Below, one piece after another: positions 36,653-45,662 of a stretch of 64,000 bases of DNA (position 1 is its first letter; every line of letters begins with the position of its first letter). The stretch spans positions 1-64,000 of the forward strand of contig WHSZ01000028.1 in assembly GCA_009379845.1 (NCBI GenBank), in the 5' to 3' direction. The translations under genes were made by a program, and so were the position numbers. Below the pieces are notes generated by a model. That model did no database searches. It was not told the origin of the DNA and saw only the letters and a list, made by a program, of their open reading frames with translations. The stretch is from Pseudonocardiaceae bacterium. GTDB taxonomy: Bacteria; Actinomycetota; Actinomycetes; Mycobacteriales; Pseudonocardiaceae.

Positions 36653-38205
36653 GGCTCCCGTCCCTCACTGTCGTCTTGCTTGTTGGATTCGTCCGCCTGA
36701 GACCTGCTTGCAGGGTCGAAGCCTTGATCCTGCGCGGCCAGCGCACGCTCCGCCGCCTCGGCGGCCTGAGTGCCGGGCCGTCGCCGAATCACCCAACCGT
36801 CGATATTTCGTTGTGGCCCACCGGAAACCGCTAACGCACCGGGCGGCACGTCGCGGCGGACCACGGTCCCCGCTCCGCTGTACGCCCCGTCGCCGATGGT
36901 CACCGGCGCGACGAACATGTTGTCCGAACCGGTGCGCGCGTACGACCCGATCACCGTCTGATGCTTGGCGATCCCGTCATAGTTGACGAAAACGGACGCC
37001 GCACCGATATTGCTGTGTTCGCCGATCCTCGCATCGCCTACATAGGACAGGTGAGGCACCTTCGTGCCGTCCCCGATGTCCGAATTCTTGACCTCCACGA
37101 ACGTGCCGATCTTGCCGCCGGCGCCGAGCCGGGAACCAGGGCGGAGGTACGCGAACGGGCCGACGTTCGCCCCGCTGCCGATCTCGGAATCCGAACCGTG
37201 CGTGCGGATCACCGTCGCACCGGCTCCCACCCGCACGTCGCGCAGCGTGGTGTCCGGCCCGACGGTCGCGTCCCGCTCGACGACGGTGCCGGACCGCAGC
37301 TGGACGCCAGGCTCTAGCAGCACGTCGGGCGCGAGTACGACGTCGGCATCCAGCCAGGTCGTGGCCGGATCGACGACCGTGACGCCCTCCCGCATCCACC
37401 CCTCGACCAGCCGGCGGTTCAGCTCGGCGCCGAGCGTGGCCAGCTGCACACGATCGTTCACGCCCTCCACCAGCCAAGGGTCGGCACACACCAGGGCGCC
37501 TACCCTGCGCCCGTCCGCCCGCGCGATGCCGAGCACGTCGGTCAGGTAACGCTCACCCTGGCTGTTGTCCGCGGACAGCCGGGACAACGCGTCGGTGAGT
37601 ACCTCGGCGTCGAACGCGTAAACGCCGGAGTTGATCTCGGTGATGTCCAGCTGCTCGGGGGTCGCGTCCCGGTGCTCGACGATCCCGGTCACGGCGCCAT
37701 CGGCGTCCCGCACCATCCGCCCGTAACCGGTCGGATCGGACACCACGGCGGTCAGCACGGTAACGGCGTTCCCGGCCTGCGCGTGCTCGGCGAGCAGCGC
37801 GGACATCGTCGAGGTATCCAGCAGTGGCACGTCACCGTAGCTGACCAGCACCGTGCCGATCACCGGTTCGTCGAGCGGGGCCAGCCCGCAGGACACCGCA
37901 TGCCCGGTGCCGTGCTGCTCGTCCTGCACCGCGCAGCTGATCGGGCGGTCGAGCCGCTCGGCGAGGCCGTCCAGATGGGCGGTGACCGCGTCGCGGCCGT
38001 GCCCGACCACGACAACCAGGTCCGCCGGATCGAGCCCGGCCGCCGCGCGGACGGCGTGCTCAACGAGTGGCCGGCCGGCGAGCGGGTGCAGCACCTTCGG
38101 CACGGCGGAACGCATTCGTTTCCCCTCGCCCGCGGCGAGAATGATGGTGCGCAACGGGGTCGGCTCGGACGGCGAACCTCCGGGCGTGAGCCCACCCTCG
38201 GGCAT
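36649..38205 (-). CDS. glmU: Bifunctional UDP-GlcNAc pyrophosphorylase / glucosamine-1-phosphate N-acetyltransferase
   Basis: A 518-residue enzyme. The N-terminal uridylyltransferase domain has [19 protein letters not shown]. The C-terminal left-handed beta-helix has hexapeptide repeats and the acetyltransferase region [16 protein letters not shown] and FVNYDG. The last 40 residues are a charged tail typical of actinobacterial GlmU. It makes UDP-GlcNAc for peptidoglycan. ATG 38205 is preceded by AGGGAGA; longer in-frame starts lack a site. Confidence 0.95.
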   Translation of the reverse strand: MPEGGLTPGGSPSEPTPLRTIILAAGEGKRMRSAVPKVLHPLAGRPLVEHAVRAAAGLDPADLVVVVGHGRDAVTAHLDGLAERLDRPISCAVQDEQHGTGHAVSCGLAPLDEPVIGTVLVSYGDVPLLDTSTMSALLAEHAQAGNAVTVLTAVVSDPTGYGRMVRDADGAVTGIVEHRDATPEQLDITEINSGVYAFDAEVLTDALSRLSADNSQGERYLTDVLGIARADGRRVGALVCADPWLVEGVNDRVQLATLGAELNRRLVEGWMREGVTVVDPATTWLDADVVLAPDVLLEPGVQLRSGTVVERDATVGPDTTLRDVRVGAGATVIRTHGSDSEIGSGANVGPFAYLRPGSRLGAGGKIGTFVEVKNSDIGDGTKVPHLSYVGDARIGEHSNIGAASVFVNYDGIAKHQTVIGSYARTGSDNMFVAPVTIGDGAYSGAGTVVRRDVPPGALAVSGGPQRNIDGWVIRRRPGTQAAEAAERALAAQDQGFDPASRSQADESNKQDDSEGREP

Positions 38206-38335
38206 CGGCGTTCTCCCTGTCATTGCGAGCTGATCGGCTCGGATCGCCGTGGCCGGTCGACCCGAGCCGGAACTATCCACATCGTGCAACCGCGCCGGCA
38301 CGGCCGGGCGCGACCGCATCCCTAGGTAGCCGATC

Positions 38336-40090
38336 CTACGTGCCGCTCGGCGGCACCCATGGCGGGTCACCACCAGCCGGATCGGCGCCCTGGTTCGCGC
38401 CGCCACCCGGCGTCGTCCAGATCTGGTTGCCGCCGGCGCGCTTCGCCTCGTACATCGCGGTGTCCGCGCGCGCGATCGCCTGATCGGCGCTCTCCTCAGC
38501 GCGTACCGAGACCGCGCCGACGGACAGCGTCACGCCACGGGAAAGCTGGCGCGGCAACTGCTCAACCGCGTTCACCGCCCTGATCAGTGCCAGGCGCGCG
38601 GAGTGCAGCGGCGCGCCGGGCAGCAGCACGACGAACTCGTCCCCGCCGTACCGGGTCACCAGGTCGTCACCGCGCAGCGAGTCCCGCAGCGTGCTGGCCA
38701 CCACGCGCAGCACGTCGTCGCCCTCAGCGTGTGAATGCCGGTCGTTGACCTCCTTGAACCCGTCCAGGTCGACCAGCGCGATGGTGAGCGGGTGGGCGTC
38801 CGGAGTGTGCGCCAGCTTGCGCAGCCGCTCGTCGAGCACCCGCCGGTTCGGCAGGCCGGTGAGCGGATCCTGCAGCGCCTGCCGCGCGATCGCGCCGTGC
38901 TCCCGCGCAAGCCGCTCGTGCTCGCGCCGGGTGTTCAACGTGGTGATGCGGGATTCGCGCAGCCCCCACAGTTCGGCTTCCAGCTCGGTGACGTAGTGCT
39001 CGAGCGCGCTCGTGGTGCGTTGAATGGAATCCGGGCCGGACAGCCGGGCGTATTCCCGGACGAGACCCAGCCACAGCGTCGGCTCGGACTCCCTGTCCTG
39101 CAGCTGATCCCGGGTGCGGCCCAGCATGTCGGCGGCTTCCTGGTGCCTGCCGACCCGTTCAAGACACCGGCCGCAGGCGATCGCAACGATGATCCGCTCG
39201 CGCGGGTACTGGGACACATCGAGCAGCTGGTACAGCCGCTCGATGTGCTGCGCCCCAGGCTGGTGCATCGCGACGGCCGCACCGAGAATCGGCACCTGCT
39301 CGACGGCGGTGCGCTCCGAGTCGCGGGGGAAGAGTGACTGCCGGAACGGTGCCTCGGTGGCCGGCGCGATCGACGCGGCCAGATCGAACTTCTCCAGCGC
39401 CCGCGATTCGTCGCCAACCCGCTCGAGCCGGAGCCCCCAGCCGATCAGCAACCGCACCCGGTTGATCAGGTGCACGGCGATCTCGTGCGGCCCGCCGGCG
39501 TCCCGGATGTGCTCGTGCACCCTGCCCATCACCTGGTCGGCGACCTCGTACACGCCGAGCTGGGTGAGCACCAGCGCGATGTCGGTTAGCGCGGAGGACA
39601 GCGTGCGCTGCCACGACCGCCTGCCGATGTTGACGTCCGGGGTCAGGTCCTCGTCGAGGATGGCGAGCGCCAGGGCGGCCTCGGTGAGCGCGGCGTCGTC
39701 AGCCCCGGTAAGCAGCAGCCGCCGCCCGCGCAACGCATGCGCGTCCGCCTGCAGCACCACCAGCCCGTGCCGCCTGCTGTGCGCGAGCATCTCGTCAAGC
39801 ACCGGCTCGGCGGCCTCCACCATGTCGTGCATGGACAGCCTTGCGACCGACGAGGAACGCAGCAGGTGCGCGATCATGTTGGGCTCGCCGCGGCGCTGTG
39901 CTTCCCGCAGCAACCGATCGGCCTCGCGGATCGTGCCGGATTGCTCCTCGGGCCCACCGGTCTGTGCCGCGGCGATCAACTCCCGCGCGCGGCCCATCAG
40001 CCACGCGTCGGACATCTCACTCAGCGCGTGTTGCCCCTCGTCGGGTTCCCCCGCTGGTGTCTCCCGCAGCAGTGCCACCCCTCGCTCCAC
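38336..40090 (-). CDS. Soluble diguanylate cyclase with helical-repeat N-terminus
   Basis: A 584-residue protein. The first 390 residues are helical and TPR-like, without membrane segments. A short coiled coil ([14 protein letters not shown]) leads to a GGDEF domain (about 405-555). The active site is [12 protein letters not shown] (GGDEF 482-486), and RGDD (473-476) sits at the inhibitory I-site spacing, so it should make c-di-GMP with product inhibition. No EAL domain is present. The end is Pro/Gly-rich. The start is uncertain (GTG 40090; an ATG near 40015 is possible). Confidence 0.88.
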   Translation of the reverse strand: MERGVALLRETPAGEPDEGQHALSEMSDAWLMGRARELIAAAQTGGPEEQSGTIREADRLLREAQRRGEPNMIAHLLRSSSVARLSMHDMVEAAEPVLDEMLAHSRRHGLVVLQADAHALRGRRLLLTGADDAALTEAALALAILDEDLTPDVNIGRRSWQRTLSSALTDIALVLTQLGVYEVADQVMGRVHEHIRDAGGPHEIAVHLINRVRLLIGWGLRLERVGDESRALEKFDLAASIAPATEAPFRQSLFPRDSERTAVEQVPILGAAVAMHQPGAQHIERLYQLLDVSQYPRERIIVAIACGRCLERVGRHQEAADMLGRTRDQLQDRESEPTLWLGLVREYARLSGPDSIQRTTSALEHYVTELEAELWGLRESRITTLNTRREHERLAREHGAIARQALQDPLTGLPNRRVLDERLRKLAHTPDAHPLTIALVDLDGFKEVNDRHSHAEGDDVLRVVASTLRDSLRGDDLVTRYGGDEFVVLLPGAPLHSARLALIRAVNAVEQLPRQLSRGVTLSVGAVSVRAEESADQAIARADTAMYEAKRAGGNQIWTTPGGGANQGADPAGGDPPWVPPSGT

Positions 40091-40124
40091 GCAGCCGGTA
40101 CAACGCCGTTACTTCGTCTGCTTG

Positions 40125-40195
40125 CTCCGCCGCCAGGATTCGAACCTGGACCATCAGAACCAAAATCTGAGGTGCTGCCTTTACACCACGGCGGA
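40125..40195 (-). tRNA. tRNA-Gln (UUG anticodon)
   Basis: The minus strand folds as a cloverleaf. The acceptor is TCCGCCG/CGGCGGA, and the D-arm is GTG..AAAGGCA..CAC. The anticodon stem is TCAGA/TCTGA around the loop TTTTGGT (anticodon TTG), and the T-arm is CCAGG-TTCGAAT-CCTGG. The discriminator is G, and CCA is not encoded. Confidence 0.95.
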
Positions 40196-40325
40196 CTGGG
40201 TACGGACATGGTGTCACGCGAACGCTACGACACGAACGGCACGTTCCGGGACCGAGGTCGCGACACGCCGGCTCGCGCGGGCGCAGCGTGTGACTTTCGA
40301 GGCCTCCCCGTATCGGCCTCGCTCG

Positions 40326-40346
40326 GGTATCGTAACTTACGATACC
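40326..40346. promoter_or_regulatory. Perfect 21-bp palindrome upstream of the desaturase gene
   Basis: GGTATCGTAA and TTACGATACC flank a single C. The length and symmetry are typical of TetR-family operators. It lies 43 nt before the start codon, at about -35 to -55 of the predicted promoter. Confidence 0.6.
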
Positions 40347-40365
40347 GTAGGTAAGGTTACCCTTA
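40347..40365 (+). promoter_or_regulatory. IdeR/DtxR-box-like sequence
   Basis: GTAGGTAAGGTTACCCTTA matches the 19-bp IdeR consensus TTAGGTTAGGCTAACCTAA at 14 positions. It directly follows the palindrome. The desaturase downstream is a di-iron enzyme, so iron control would make sense, but the match is imperfect. Confidence 0.35.
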
Positions 40366-40375
40366 CTCGAGAGGT

Positions 40376-40381
40376 TAGGTT
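40376..40381 (+). promoter_or_regulatory. -10 box of the desaturase gene
   Basis: TAGGTT lies 7 nt before the ATG. No Shine-Dalgarno is present. Confidence 0.4.
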
Positions 40382-40388
40382 TCCGTAT

Positions 40389-41357
40389 ATGACGAGTGTC
40401 CTCGATCAGAAGACCTCCGGAGAGTCGCCCGGCTCCACCCCTTCCGGTCCTCGACCAATACTCGACGGCCAGCGTGGCGCGGGCGTCCAGTCGGCCGTCT
40501 ACGCGGGCGTGATCTTGCCGCTTGTTGCCCTCATCGCCGCCGTGCCTTTCGCCTGGGGATGGGGACTGAGCTGGGTCGACGTCGGGCTTGCCGTCGCCTT
40601 CTTCGGCATCTCGGGGCTGGGCGTGACGGTTGGCTTCCATCGCTACTTCACGCACGGCTCGTTCAAGGCCAAGCCCTGGCTGCGGGTGGTGCTCGCGGTC
40701 GCCGGCAGCCTTTCCGTGCAGGGGCCGGTGATCACCTGGGTCGCCGATCACCGCCGGCACCACGCGTATTCCGACCGGGAAGGCGATCCGCATTCGCCGT
40801 GGCTGTACGGCACCGGGCCGATCGCCATCGCGAAGGGGTTCTGGCACGCCCACATGGGCTGGATGTTCGCGCGGGACAAGACCAACCAGCAGCGGTTCGC
40901 GCCCGACCTGTTGCGGGACGGCGCGATCGTGAAGGTGGACAAGCTGTTCGGGGTGTGCACCCTCGCCACACTCGTGGCGCCCGCGCTGATCGGCGGGCTG
41001 CTCAGCTGGTCGTTGTGGGGCGCGCTGACGGCGTTCTTCTGGGCCGGTCTTGTCCGCGTCGCGCTGCTGCATCATGTCACGTGGTCGGTGAACTCGATCT
41101 GCCACATGATCGGGGAGCGCCCGTACTCCGCGCGGGACCGTTCGGCGAACTTCTGGCCGATGGCCATCGTGTCGTTCGGCGAGTCATGGCACAACCTGCA
41201 CCACGCCGACCCGACCTGCGCACGGCACGGCGTGCAGCGTGGCCAGATCGACATATCCGCGCGGATCATCTGGGCGTTCGAGAAACTCGGCTGGGCGTGG
41301 AACGTGCGCTGGCCGACGCGGCAGCGCCTCGCGAGGCTCGCCTCCAAGAAGGCCTAG
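40389..41357 (+). CDS. Acyl-CoA/fatty-acid delta-9 desaturase
   Basis: A 322-residue membrane di-iron desaturase. The three histidine boxes are present: HRYFTHG, HRRHHAY and WHNLHHADP. There are four to five membrane segments. It introduces a double bond in saturated acyl chains and needs an electron donor that is not encoded next door. The upstream region is rich in operator-like sequence. The TetR gene at 41464 lies 106 nt downstream. Confidence 0.9.
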   Translation: MTSVLDQKTSGESPGSTPSGPRPILDGQRGAGVQSAVYAGVILPLVALIAAVPFAWGWGLSWVDVGLAVAFFGISGLGVTVGFHRYFTHGSFKAKPWLRVVLAVAGSLSVQGPVITWVADHRRHHAYSDREGDPHSPWLYGTGPIAIAKGFWHAHMGWMFARDKTNQQRFAPDLLRDGAIVKVDKLFGVCTLATLVAPALIGGLLSWSLWGALTAFFWAGLVRVALLHHVTWSVNSICHMIGERPYSARDRSANFWPMAIVSFGESWHNLHHADPTCARHGVQRGQIDISARIIWAFEKLGWAWNVRWPTRQRLARLASKKA

Positions 41358-41450
41358 ATTCTTCGCGGGTTCTTCGCGGCAGGGCCGGCGATCGGTGCCG
41401 CCGCGTAACCCACCAAGCAGCCGCCGGTAAAACGACCTGGCGCTTCGGCG

Positions 41451-41456
41451 TAGTGT
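41451..41456 (+). promoter_or_regulatory. -10 box of the TetR gene
   Basis: TAGTGT lies 7 nt before the GTG at 41464, which fits a leaderless transcript separate from the desaturase. Confidence 0.35.
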
Positions 41457-41463
41457 CCCTGGC

Positions 41464-42138
41464 GTGGTACGACGGCGAGCACGGGGAACGAGATCGACGC
41501 CAGCGGCGACCGTTCCTTCCGGTGCGTCCGGCCGGGTCCGGATGACCGGTAAGGAACGCCGGCAACAACTGCTGGACGTGGCCCGATCGCTGTTCGCCGA
41601 GAAGGGATACGACAGCACCTCGGTTGAGGAGATCGCGAGCAGGGCGAACGTCAGCAAGCCGGTCGTGTACGAGCATTTCGGCGGCAAGGAAGGCATCTAC
41701 GCGGTCGTGGTGGACCGCGAGATGCAGGCGTTGCTCGATCAGATCGTGTCTAAATTGTCCGGTGGGCATCCGAGGGTGATGCTGGAACAGGCCGCCCGCG
41801 CGTTGCTGACCTATGTCGAGGAGTCCACCGACGGGTTTCACATCCTGGTGCGGGATTCCTCGGTGCTCAGCTCCACCGGCACGTTTTCCAACCTGCTCAA
41901 CGACATCGCCAGTCAGGTCGAGCACATCCTCGCCGTGCAGTTCAGCGCGCGCGGCTACGACTCGAAGCTGGCCACGCTTTACGCGCAGGCGCTTGTTGGC
42001 ATGGTGGCGCTGACCGGCCAGTGGTGGTTGGACGCGCGGAGGCCGAAGCGCGACGACGTGGCGGCGCACCTGGTGAACTTGGCGTGGAACGGGCTCTCCC
42101 ATCTGGAGCACAAGCCCAAGCTCACCCTGCCCGAGTGA
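41464..42138 (+). CDS. TetR-family transcriptional regulator
   Basis: A 224-residue regulator. After a basic N-terminal extension of about 26 residues, the TetR helix-turn-helix follows: RQQLLDVARSLFAEKGYDST, SVEEIASRANVSKPVVYEHF. The C-terminal ligand domain has FHILVRDSSV and WWLDARRPKRDD. The position after glmU and before mfd corresponds to Rv1019, which is reported to regulate itself and the adjacent mfd operon. Candidate sites here are the palindrome at 40326 and the repeat at 45564. An ATG at 41542 is an alternative start. Confidence 0.9.
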   Translation: MVRRRARGTRSTPAATVPSGASGRVRMTGKERRQQLLDVARSLFAEKGYDSTSVEEIASRANVSKPVVYEHFGGKEGIYAVVVDREMQALLDQIVSKLSGGHPRVMLEQAARALLTYVEESTDGFHILVRDSSVLSSTGTFSNLLNDIASQVEHILAVQFSARGYDSKLATLYAQALVGMVALTGQWWLDARRPKRDDVAAHLVNLAWNGLSHLEHKPKLTLPE

Positions 42139-42213
42139 CCGTTCCGGCGATCCATCCCGGCGGCCCATCCCGGCGGCCCATGCCGATGACCCATCCTCGT
42201 TGACCCAGTGGCG

Positions 42214-43110
42214 TCAAGCCAGTTCCGAGGACACCGCGCCGATTCCCGCGGTCACCGCATCCCGGCCCCGCGCGTAGCCGGCGTCCCTCGGCTGTTCGGT
42301 CAGCAGCACCACGACGTACCGGTCGTCGTCCCCGACCAGGCCGGTGGTGTGCAGCAGCACGGCGGAATTCATGATCATCCAGCCCTGCTTGATCGCCCAG
42401 TTCACGCCGGGGAGCGCGGCCGGGATACCGAAGTGCTGGTGGAAACCGTCCGCCGCGGTTTCGGTCGCCTTCCGCAGCGCGCGGAGCAGGAACTCGCCCG
42501 ACTCGGTCGGCAACTGGTCCGCGATGAACCGGTAGATGGTGATCACGTCCGCTGCGCTGGTCGTCGCCATGCCCCATTGCCCCGGTTCGGCCGGCGGCCC
42601 GGTGTCGCCGAGCGCCAGATGATCGCCCATCCTCTCGATGATTTCCGCGCCACCGCACCGGACCCACAACGCCGAGGCGATCCCGTCGTCGCTGCGTGCC
42701 AGCATTCGGGACAGCTCCCGCCGGGTGTGCCGCTCGGGCAGCCGCCAGTCGTTCCGCTCCAGCACATCGAGGGCGATCAGCAGTTTCACCACCGACGCGG
42801 TGTAGAACGGCTGAGAGGCGCCAAGGCTGGCCACCGTGTCGTTGCGTGCCCGGTCGTAGACCGCGAAGCCGATCTCGGTACCGGGCACCGCCGAATTGGC
42901 CGCTTCGCGCACGGTCTCGCTTATCGCGGCGCCCAGCCGGTCGAGCGGGGCCGGCGCGGGCTCGATCTCCTGCTCCGGTTTCACCTTGACGGCGCGACTG
43001 GCGGGGACGGGCTCGTCGTCGCCGGCGACGAAGGGAGTGGTGAGCGGCGTGGCGACCAGCCCGGCGACCGTGATCGCGACAAGACAACGCATCACCGGCC
43101 GGCGGCTCAT
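42214..43110 (-). CDS. Exported class A beta-lactamase-like serine hydrolase
   Basis: A 298-residue protein with an N-terminal signal peptide (hydrophobic 8-28). It has the SxxK motif in TASVVKLL, SDD in place of SDN and KQG in place of KTG. The fold is that of class A beta-lactamases and penicillin-binding-like esterases, but the altered motifs make beta-lactam hydrolysis doubtful. A cell-wall role is plausible. GCAGGAG precedes the ATG. The upstream gap (43111-43208) is AT-rich and probably carries its promoter. Confidence 0.85.
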   Translation of the reverse strand: MSRRPVMRCLVAITVAGLVATPLTTPFVAGDDEPVPASRAVKVKPEQEIEPAPAPLDRLGAAISETVREAANSAVPGTEIGFAVYDRARNDTVASLGASQPFYTASVVKLLIALDVLERNDWRLPERHTRRELSRMLARSDDGIASALWVRCGGAEIIERMGDHLALGDTGPPAEPGQWGMATTSAADVITIYRFIADQLPTESGEFLLRALRKATETAADGFHQHFGIPAALPGVNWAIKQGWMIMNSAVLLHTTGLVGDDDRYVVVLLTEQPRDAGYARGRDAVTAGIGAVSSELA

Positions 43111-43208
43111 ACTCCTGCAACGCGCTCAGGCCGTGGTTTATTCGCGCGTTATGTACCTTTTTCCTTTTATGATGCCGTTACTCCCGAATGCCGGCGCGTC
43201 GGGGCGGG

Positions 43209-44393
43209 TCAGCGGGCCGGGGTGACGCGCAGCAGCTGGTCGTCCGCGCCGTTCGTGGTGGTCACGTACAGCGCGCCATCCGGACCGGCGCGTGCCGCCC
43301 GCAACCGCCCGTACCTCTCGTCAAGCTCGCCCGGCAACGCCACCTCGCGTACCGCGCCGTCCCGGTTCAGGGTGAACAGCAACAGTTTCGCCCCGCGCAG
43401 CGCGACCACCGCGAGCGCGCCGTCCAGCTGGCCCCACATCCGGCCGGACAGGAACGCCGCACCGCAGATCGCCTCGGTGGTGTCCCCAGAAGTCCACAGT
43501 GGACGAATGGCGTCCGGGAACCGGTCGCGATCGGTCATCGGCACGTCCTCGTCATAGGAATGCTCGGTGCCACCCCTTGACGGATCCCAGCCGTAGTTTC
43601 CGCCGCGCCGCAACAGGTTCACCTCGTCGTCCTCGCTCGGGCCGTGCTCGGAAAGCAGCACCTGGTCGGTGCCTGGGCGCACCGCGACACCCTGCACGTT
43701 GCGATGCCCGTAGCTGTAGACGAACCGCTCGTTCCTGTCGCGGGAATCCGCGAACGGGTTGTCCCGCAACGGTTCCCCGGTGTTCAGGTCCAACCGCAAC
43801 ACCTTGCCGCCGAGCGAGGCGCGGTCCTGCGCGACCGCCGCGCTCGCCGAGTCGCCGGTGCCGACCAGCAGCGACCCGTCCGGGCCCATCGTCGGCCGGC
43901 AGCCGGAGTGCCGCCCGCTCGGATTCACCGGCAACCCGGCCAGCAGCGGATCGGCCACCCGGCGGGCGCTCCCGCCGTCCCGCGCGAGTTGCCAGGTGAC
44001 CAGCCGGACATCGACCGCCTGGCCATCGCGCTCGTGTGTCTGGCAGGTGGTGAACCGCCGCGACTCCGCGAAATCCGGATGCACCACCATGCCCATCAAT
44101 CCGCCTTCACCGGAAACCAGCACGTCCGAGAAGTCCGCCCGCACCTCGCGCGCCGTCGCACCCGGTTGGGTACCGGAAACCAGCGCGAGCCGTCCGGGGC
44201 GCTGCGGAACCAGCAACTGCCCGTCGGGCAGGAAACCGACGTCCCAGCCGTGCTCCAAACCGCCGGCGATCTCGGTGACCCGCAGCGCCGGGGCCTCGGC
44301 CGTCTGACGCTCCTGTGAGCTGGTGCCCGTGGTGCACGCGGTGAGGATCAGGGCGACGCCGGCGGCAAGCGCCCTCGCGCCTTGTCGATGCAT
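43209..44393 (-). CDS. PQQ-type sugar/aldose dehydrogenase lipoprotein
   Basis: A 394-residue protein of the glucose/sorbosone dehydrogenase family (six-bladed propeller). The signal peptide ends in a lipobox (ILTACTTG). It has GGLMGMVVHPDF, GRHSGCRPTMGPDGSLLVGTGD, YSYGHRNVQGVAVRPG, SEHGPSEDDEVN and GGNYGWDPSRGG as blade motifs. It probably oxidises a sugar at the outer face of the membrane, if PQQ is available. No PQQ synthesis genes are in the window. ATG 44393 is used. Confidence 0.87.
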   Translation of the reverse strand: MHRQGARALAAGVALILTACTTGTSSQERQTAEAPALRVTEIAGGLEHGWDVGFLPDGQLLVPQRPGRLALVSGTQPGATAREVRADFSDVLVSGEGGLMGMVVHPDFAESRRFTTCQTHERDGQAVDVRLVTWQLARDGGSARRVADPLLAGLPVNPSGRHSGCRPTMGPDGSLLVGTGDSASAAVAQDRASLGGKVLRLDLNTGEPLRDNPFADSRDRNERFVYSYGHRNVQGVAVRPGTDQVLLSEHGPSEDDEVNLLRRGGNYGWDPSRGGTEHSYDEDVPMTDRDRFPDAIRPLWTSGDTTEAICGAAFLSGRMWGQLDGALAVVALRGAKLLLFTLNRDGAVREVALPGELDERYGRLRAARAGPDGALYVTTTNGADDQLLRVTPAR

Positions 44394-44573
44394 GAGATCA
44401 CCATGCCAGCGATCGGCATGCCGCCGCACGGTCCGCGGCGCGTGGCGGCACCCGCACAACGGAGGCACGATGGCGCGACAACGGGTGTCTCACCGGCCAG
44501 ACAGCGGGTTTGGCGTGGCGGGCGCGGGCTACCCGCCGGGTGTAATAGATCCGCTACACAACGGAGCGGGCCG

Positions 44574-44660
44574 ATGAGGTTGCCGTACAAGCCGCTCAAG
44601 GCAGCGGTGGAAATGATCGGCGCGAGAGCCTACCGCCGAGCGGCCGGAGAACGCGAATAG
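44574..44660 (+). CDS. Possible 28-residue small protein coupled to yihY
   Basis: ATG 44574 has GGAG 8 nt upstream. The frame encodes 28 residues (RLPYKPLKAAVEMIGARAYR in the middle) and ends at a TAG that overlaps the GTG start of the YihY gene. The basic, amphipathic character and the coupling argue for a real small ORF; it is too short to be sure. Confidence 0.35.
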   Translation: MRLPYKPLKAAVEMIGARAYRRAAGERE

Positions 44661-45556
44661 TGGACGCCATGGCGTCGAAGAGCGAACTCGACAGTCCGTC
44701 CGACCTGTCGCCACGGGGTTGGTGGCAGATCGTCAAGCGGGGCTTTCAGGCGAGCATGGCTGACAACGCGCCGATGCTCGCCGCCGGGCTGGCGTTCTTC
44801 GCGTTCCTCGCCGTGTTCCCGACCCTGATCGCGGCCATAACGCTGTACGGCTTGGTCGCCGACCCGGAACGCGTCGCCGAGCAGGTGTGGGAGAGCACGT
44901 CGATACTGCCCGGCTCGGCCCGGCAACTGATCGCTGAGCAACTGACCGAGGCGATCAGCGGGGATGGTGCCGCGCTGACCATCGGGCTGATCGTCTCGTT
45001 GCTCGCCGTGCTGTGGAGCGCTTCGAGTGGGGTCAGCAACCTGATCAAAGCGGTCAACCTTGCCTACACGGGGAAATCGGCCCGCGGGTTCGGGAAGCGC
45101 AGGGCCATCGCGCTGTGGCTGACCCTGGCCGCGATCCTTTTCATGATCGCGACGCTCACGCTGGTGGCCGTGCTGCCGCCGGTCATCGCCGACTTCGAGC
45201 TTGGCTTCGTCGGGCGGATACTCGCCGAGATCGTGCGCTGGACGTTGCTCGTCGGCCTCGTCGTGGTGAGCCTCGCCACCATCTACCGGGTCGCGCCGGA
45301 ACGCCACCCGCGGCCGGAGTTCCGCTGGCTCAGCGTCGGCGTCGTGTTCGCCACCGTGTTGTGGATCGGCGGCAGCCTGGGCTTCAGCCTCTACATCGAG
45401 CTGTTCGGCAACTACAACCGCACTTACGGCACGCTTGCCGGGGTCATCGTATTCATGCTCTGGTTGTTGCTGACCAGCTACGTCGTGCTACTCGGCGCGG
45501 AGATCAACGCCGAGGCTGAGCGGGAGGCGGACCAGACGACGCCCCGCCACCGTTGA
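44660..45556 (+). CDS. YihY/BrkB family membrane protein
   Basis: A 298-residue protein with six membrane segments. The family pattern is visible in [40 protein letters not shown] and [17 protein letters not shown]. The family was once named ribonuclease BN by mistake, and its function is not established. GTG 44660 follows GGAGA; ATG 44669 is an alternative. It lies between the dehydrogenase (divergent) and mfd. Confidence 0.88.
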   Translation: MDAMASKSELDSPSDLSPRGWWQIVKRGFQASMADNAPMLAAGLAFFAFLAVFPTLIAAITLYGLVADPERVAEQVWESTSILPGSARQLIAEQLTEAISGDGAALTIGLIVSLLAVLWSASSGVSNLIKAVNLAYTGKSARGFGKRRAIALWLTLAAILFMIATLTLVAVLPPVIADFELGFVGRILAEIVRWTLLVGLVVVSLATIYRVAPERHPRPEFRWLSVGVVFATVLWIGGSLGFSLYIELFGNYNRTYGTLAGVIVFMLWLLLTSYVVLLGAEINAEAEREADQTTPRHR

Positions 45557-45563
45557 GCACGCC

Positions 45564-45589
45564 GTTCTCGTAAGCTGGATAGCGAGAAC
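45564..45589. promoter_or_regulatory. Inverted repeat GTTCTCG-N12-CGAGAAC at the mfd promoter
   Basis: Perfect 7-bp arms enclose TAAGCTGGATAG, which contains a possible -10 (TAAGCT). It lies 74 nt before mfd. It may be the operator of the TetR regulator at 41464 (mfd is a known target of its M. tuberculosis counterpart). It does not match the SOS box. Confidence 0.45.
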
Positions 45590-45662
45590 CCCTCCCGGCG
45601 GCTTGCACTCGTCCCGGGCAGGGGTGTGCCCAATTGGTCGAGATCGCCGAGGGGAACAACCC

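Noticed and set aside
39114..41357. A 747-codon plus-strand frame running through the GGDEF antisense, the tRNA and the desaturase
   Set aside because: It passes through a tRNA gene. Only the desaturase part from 40389 is real.
42139..42213. Repeat CCCATCCCGGCGG between convergent genes as a mobile element
   Set aside because: Only about two short units; it looks like local slippage.
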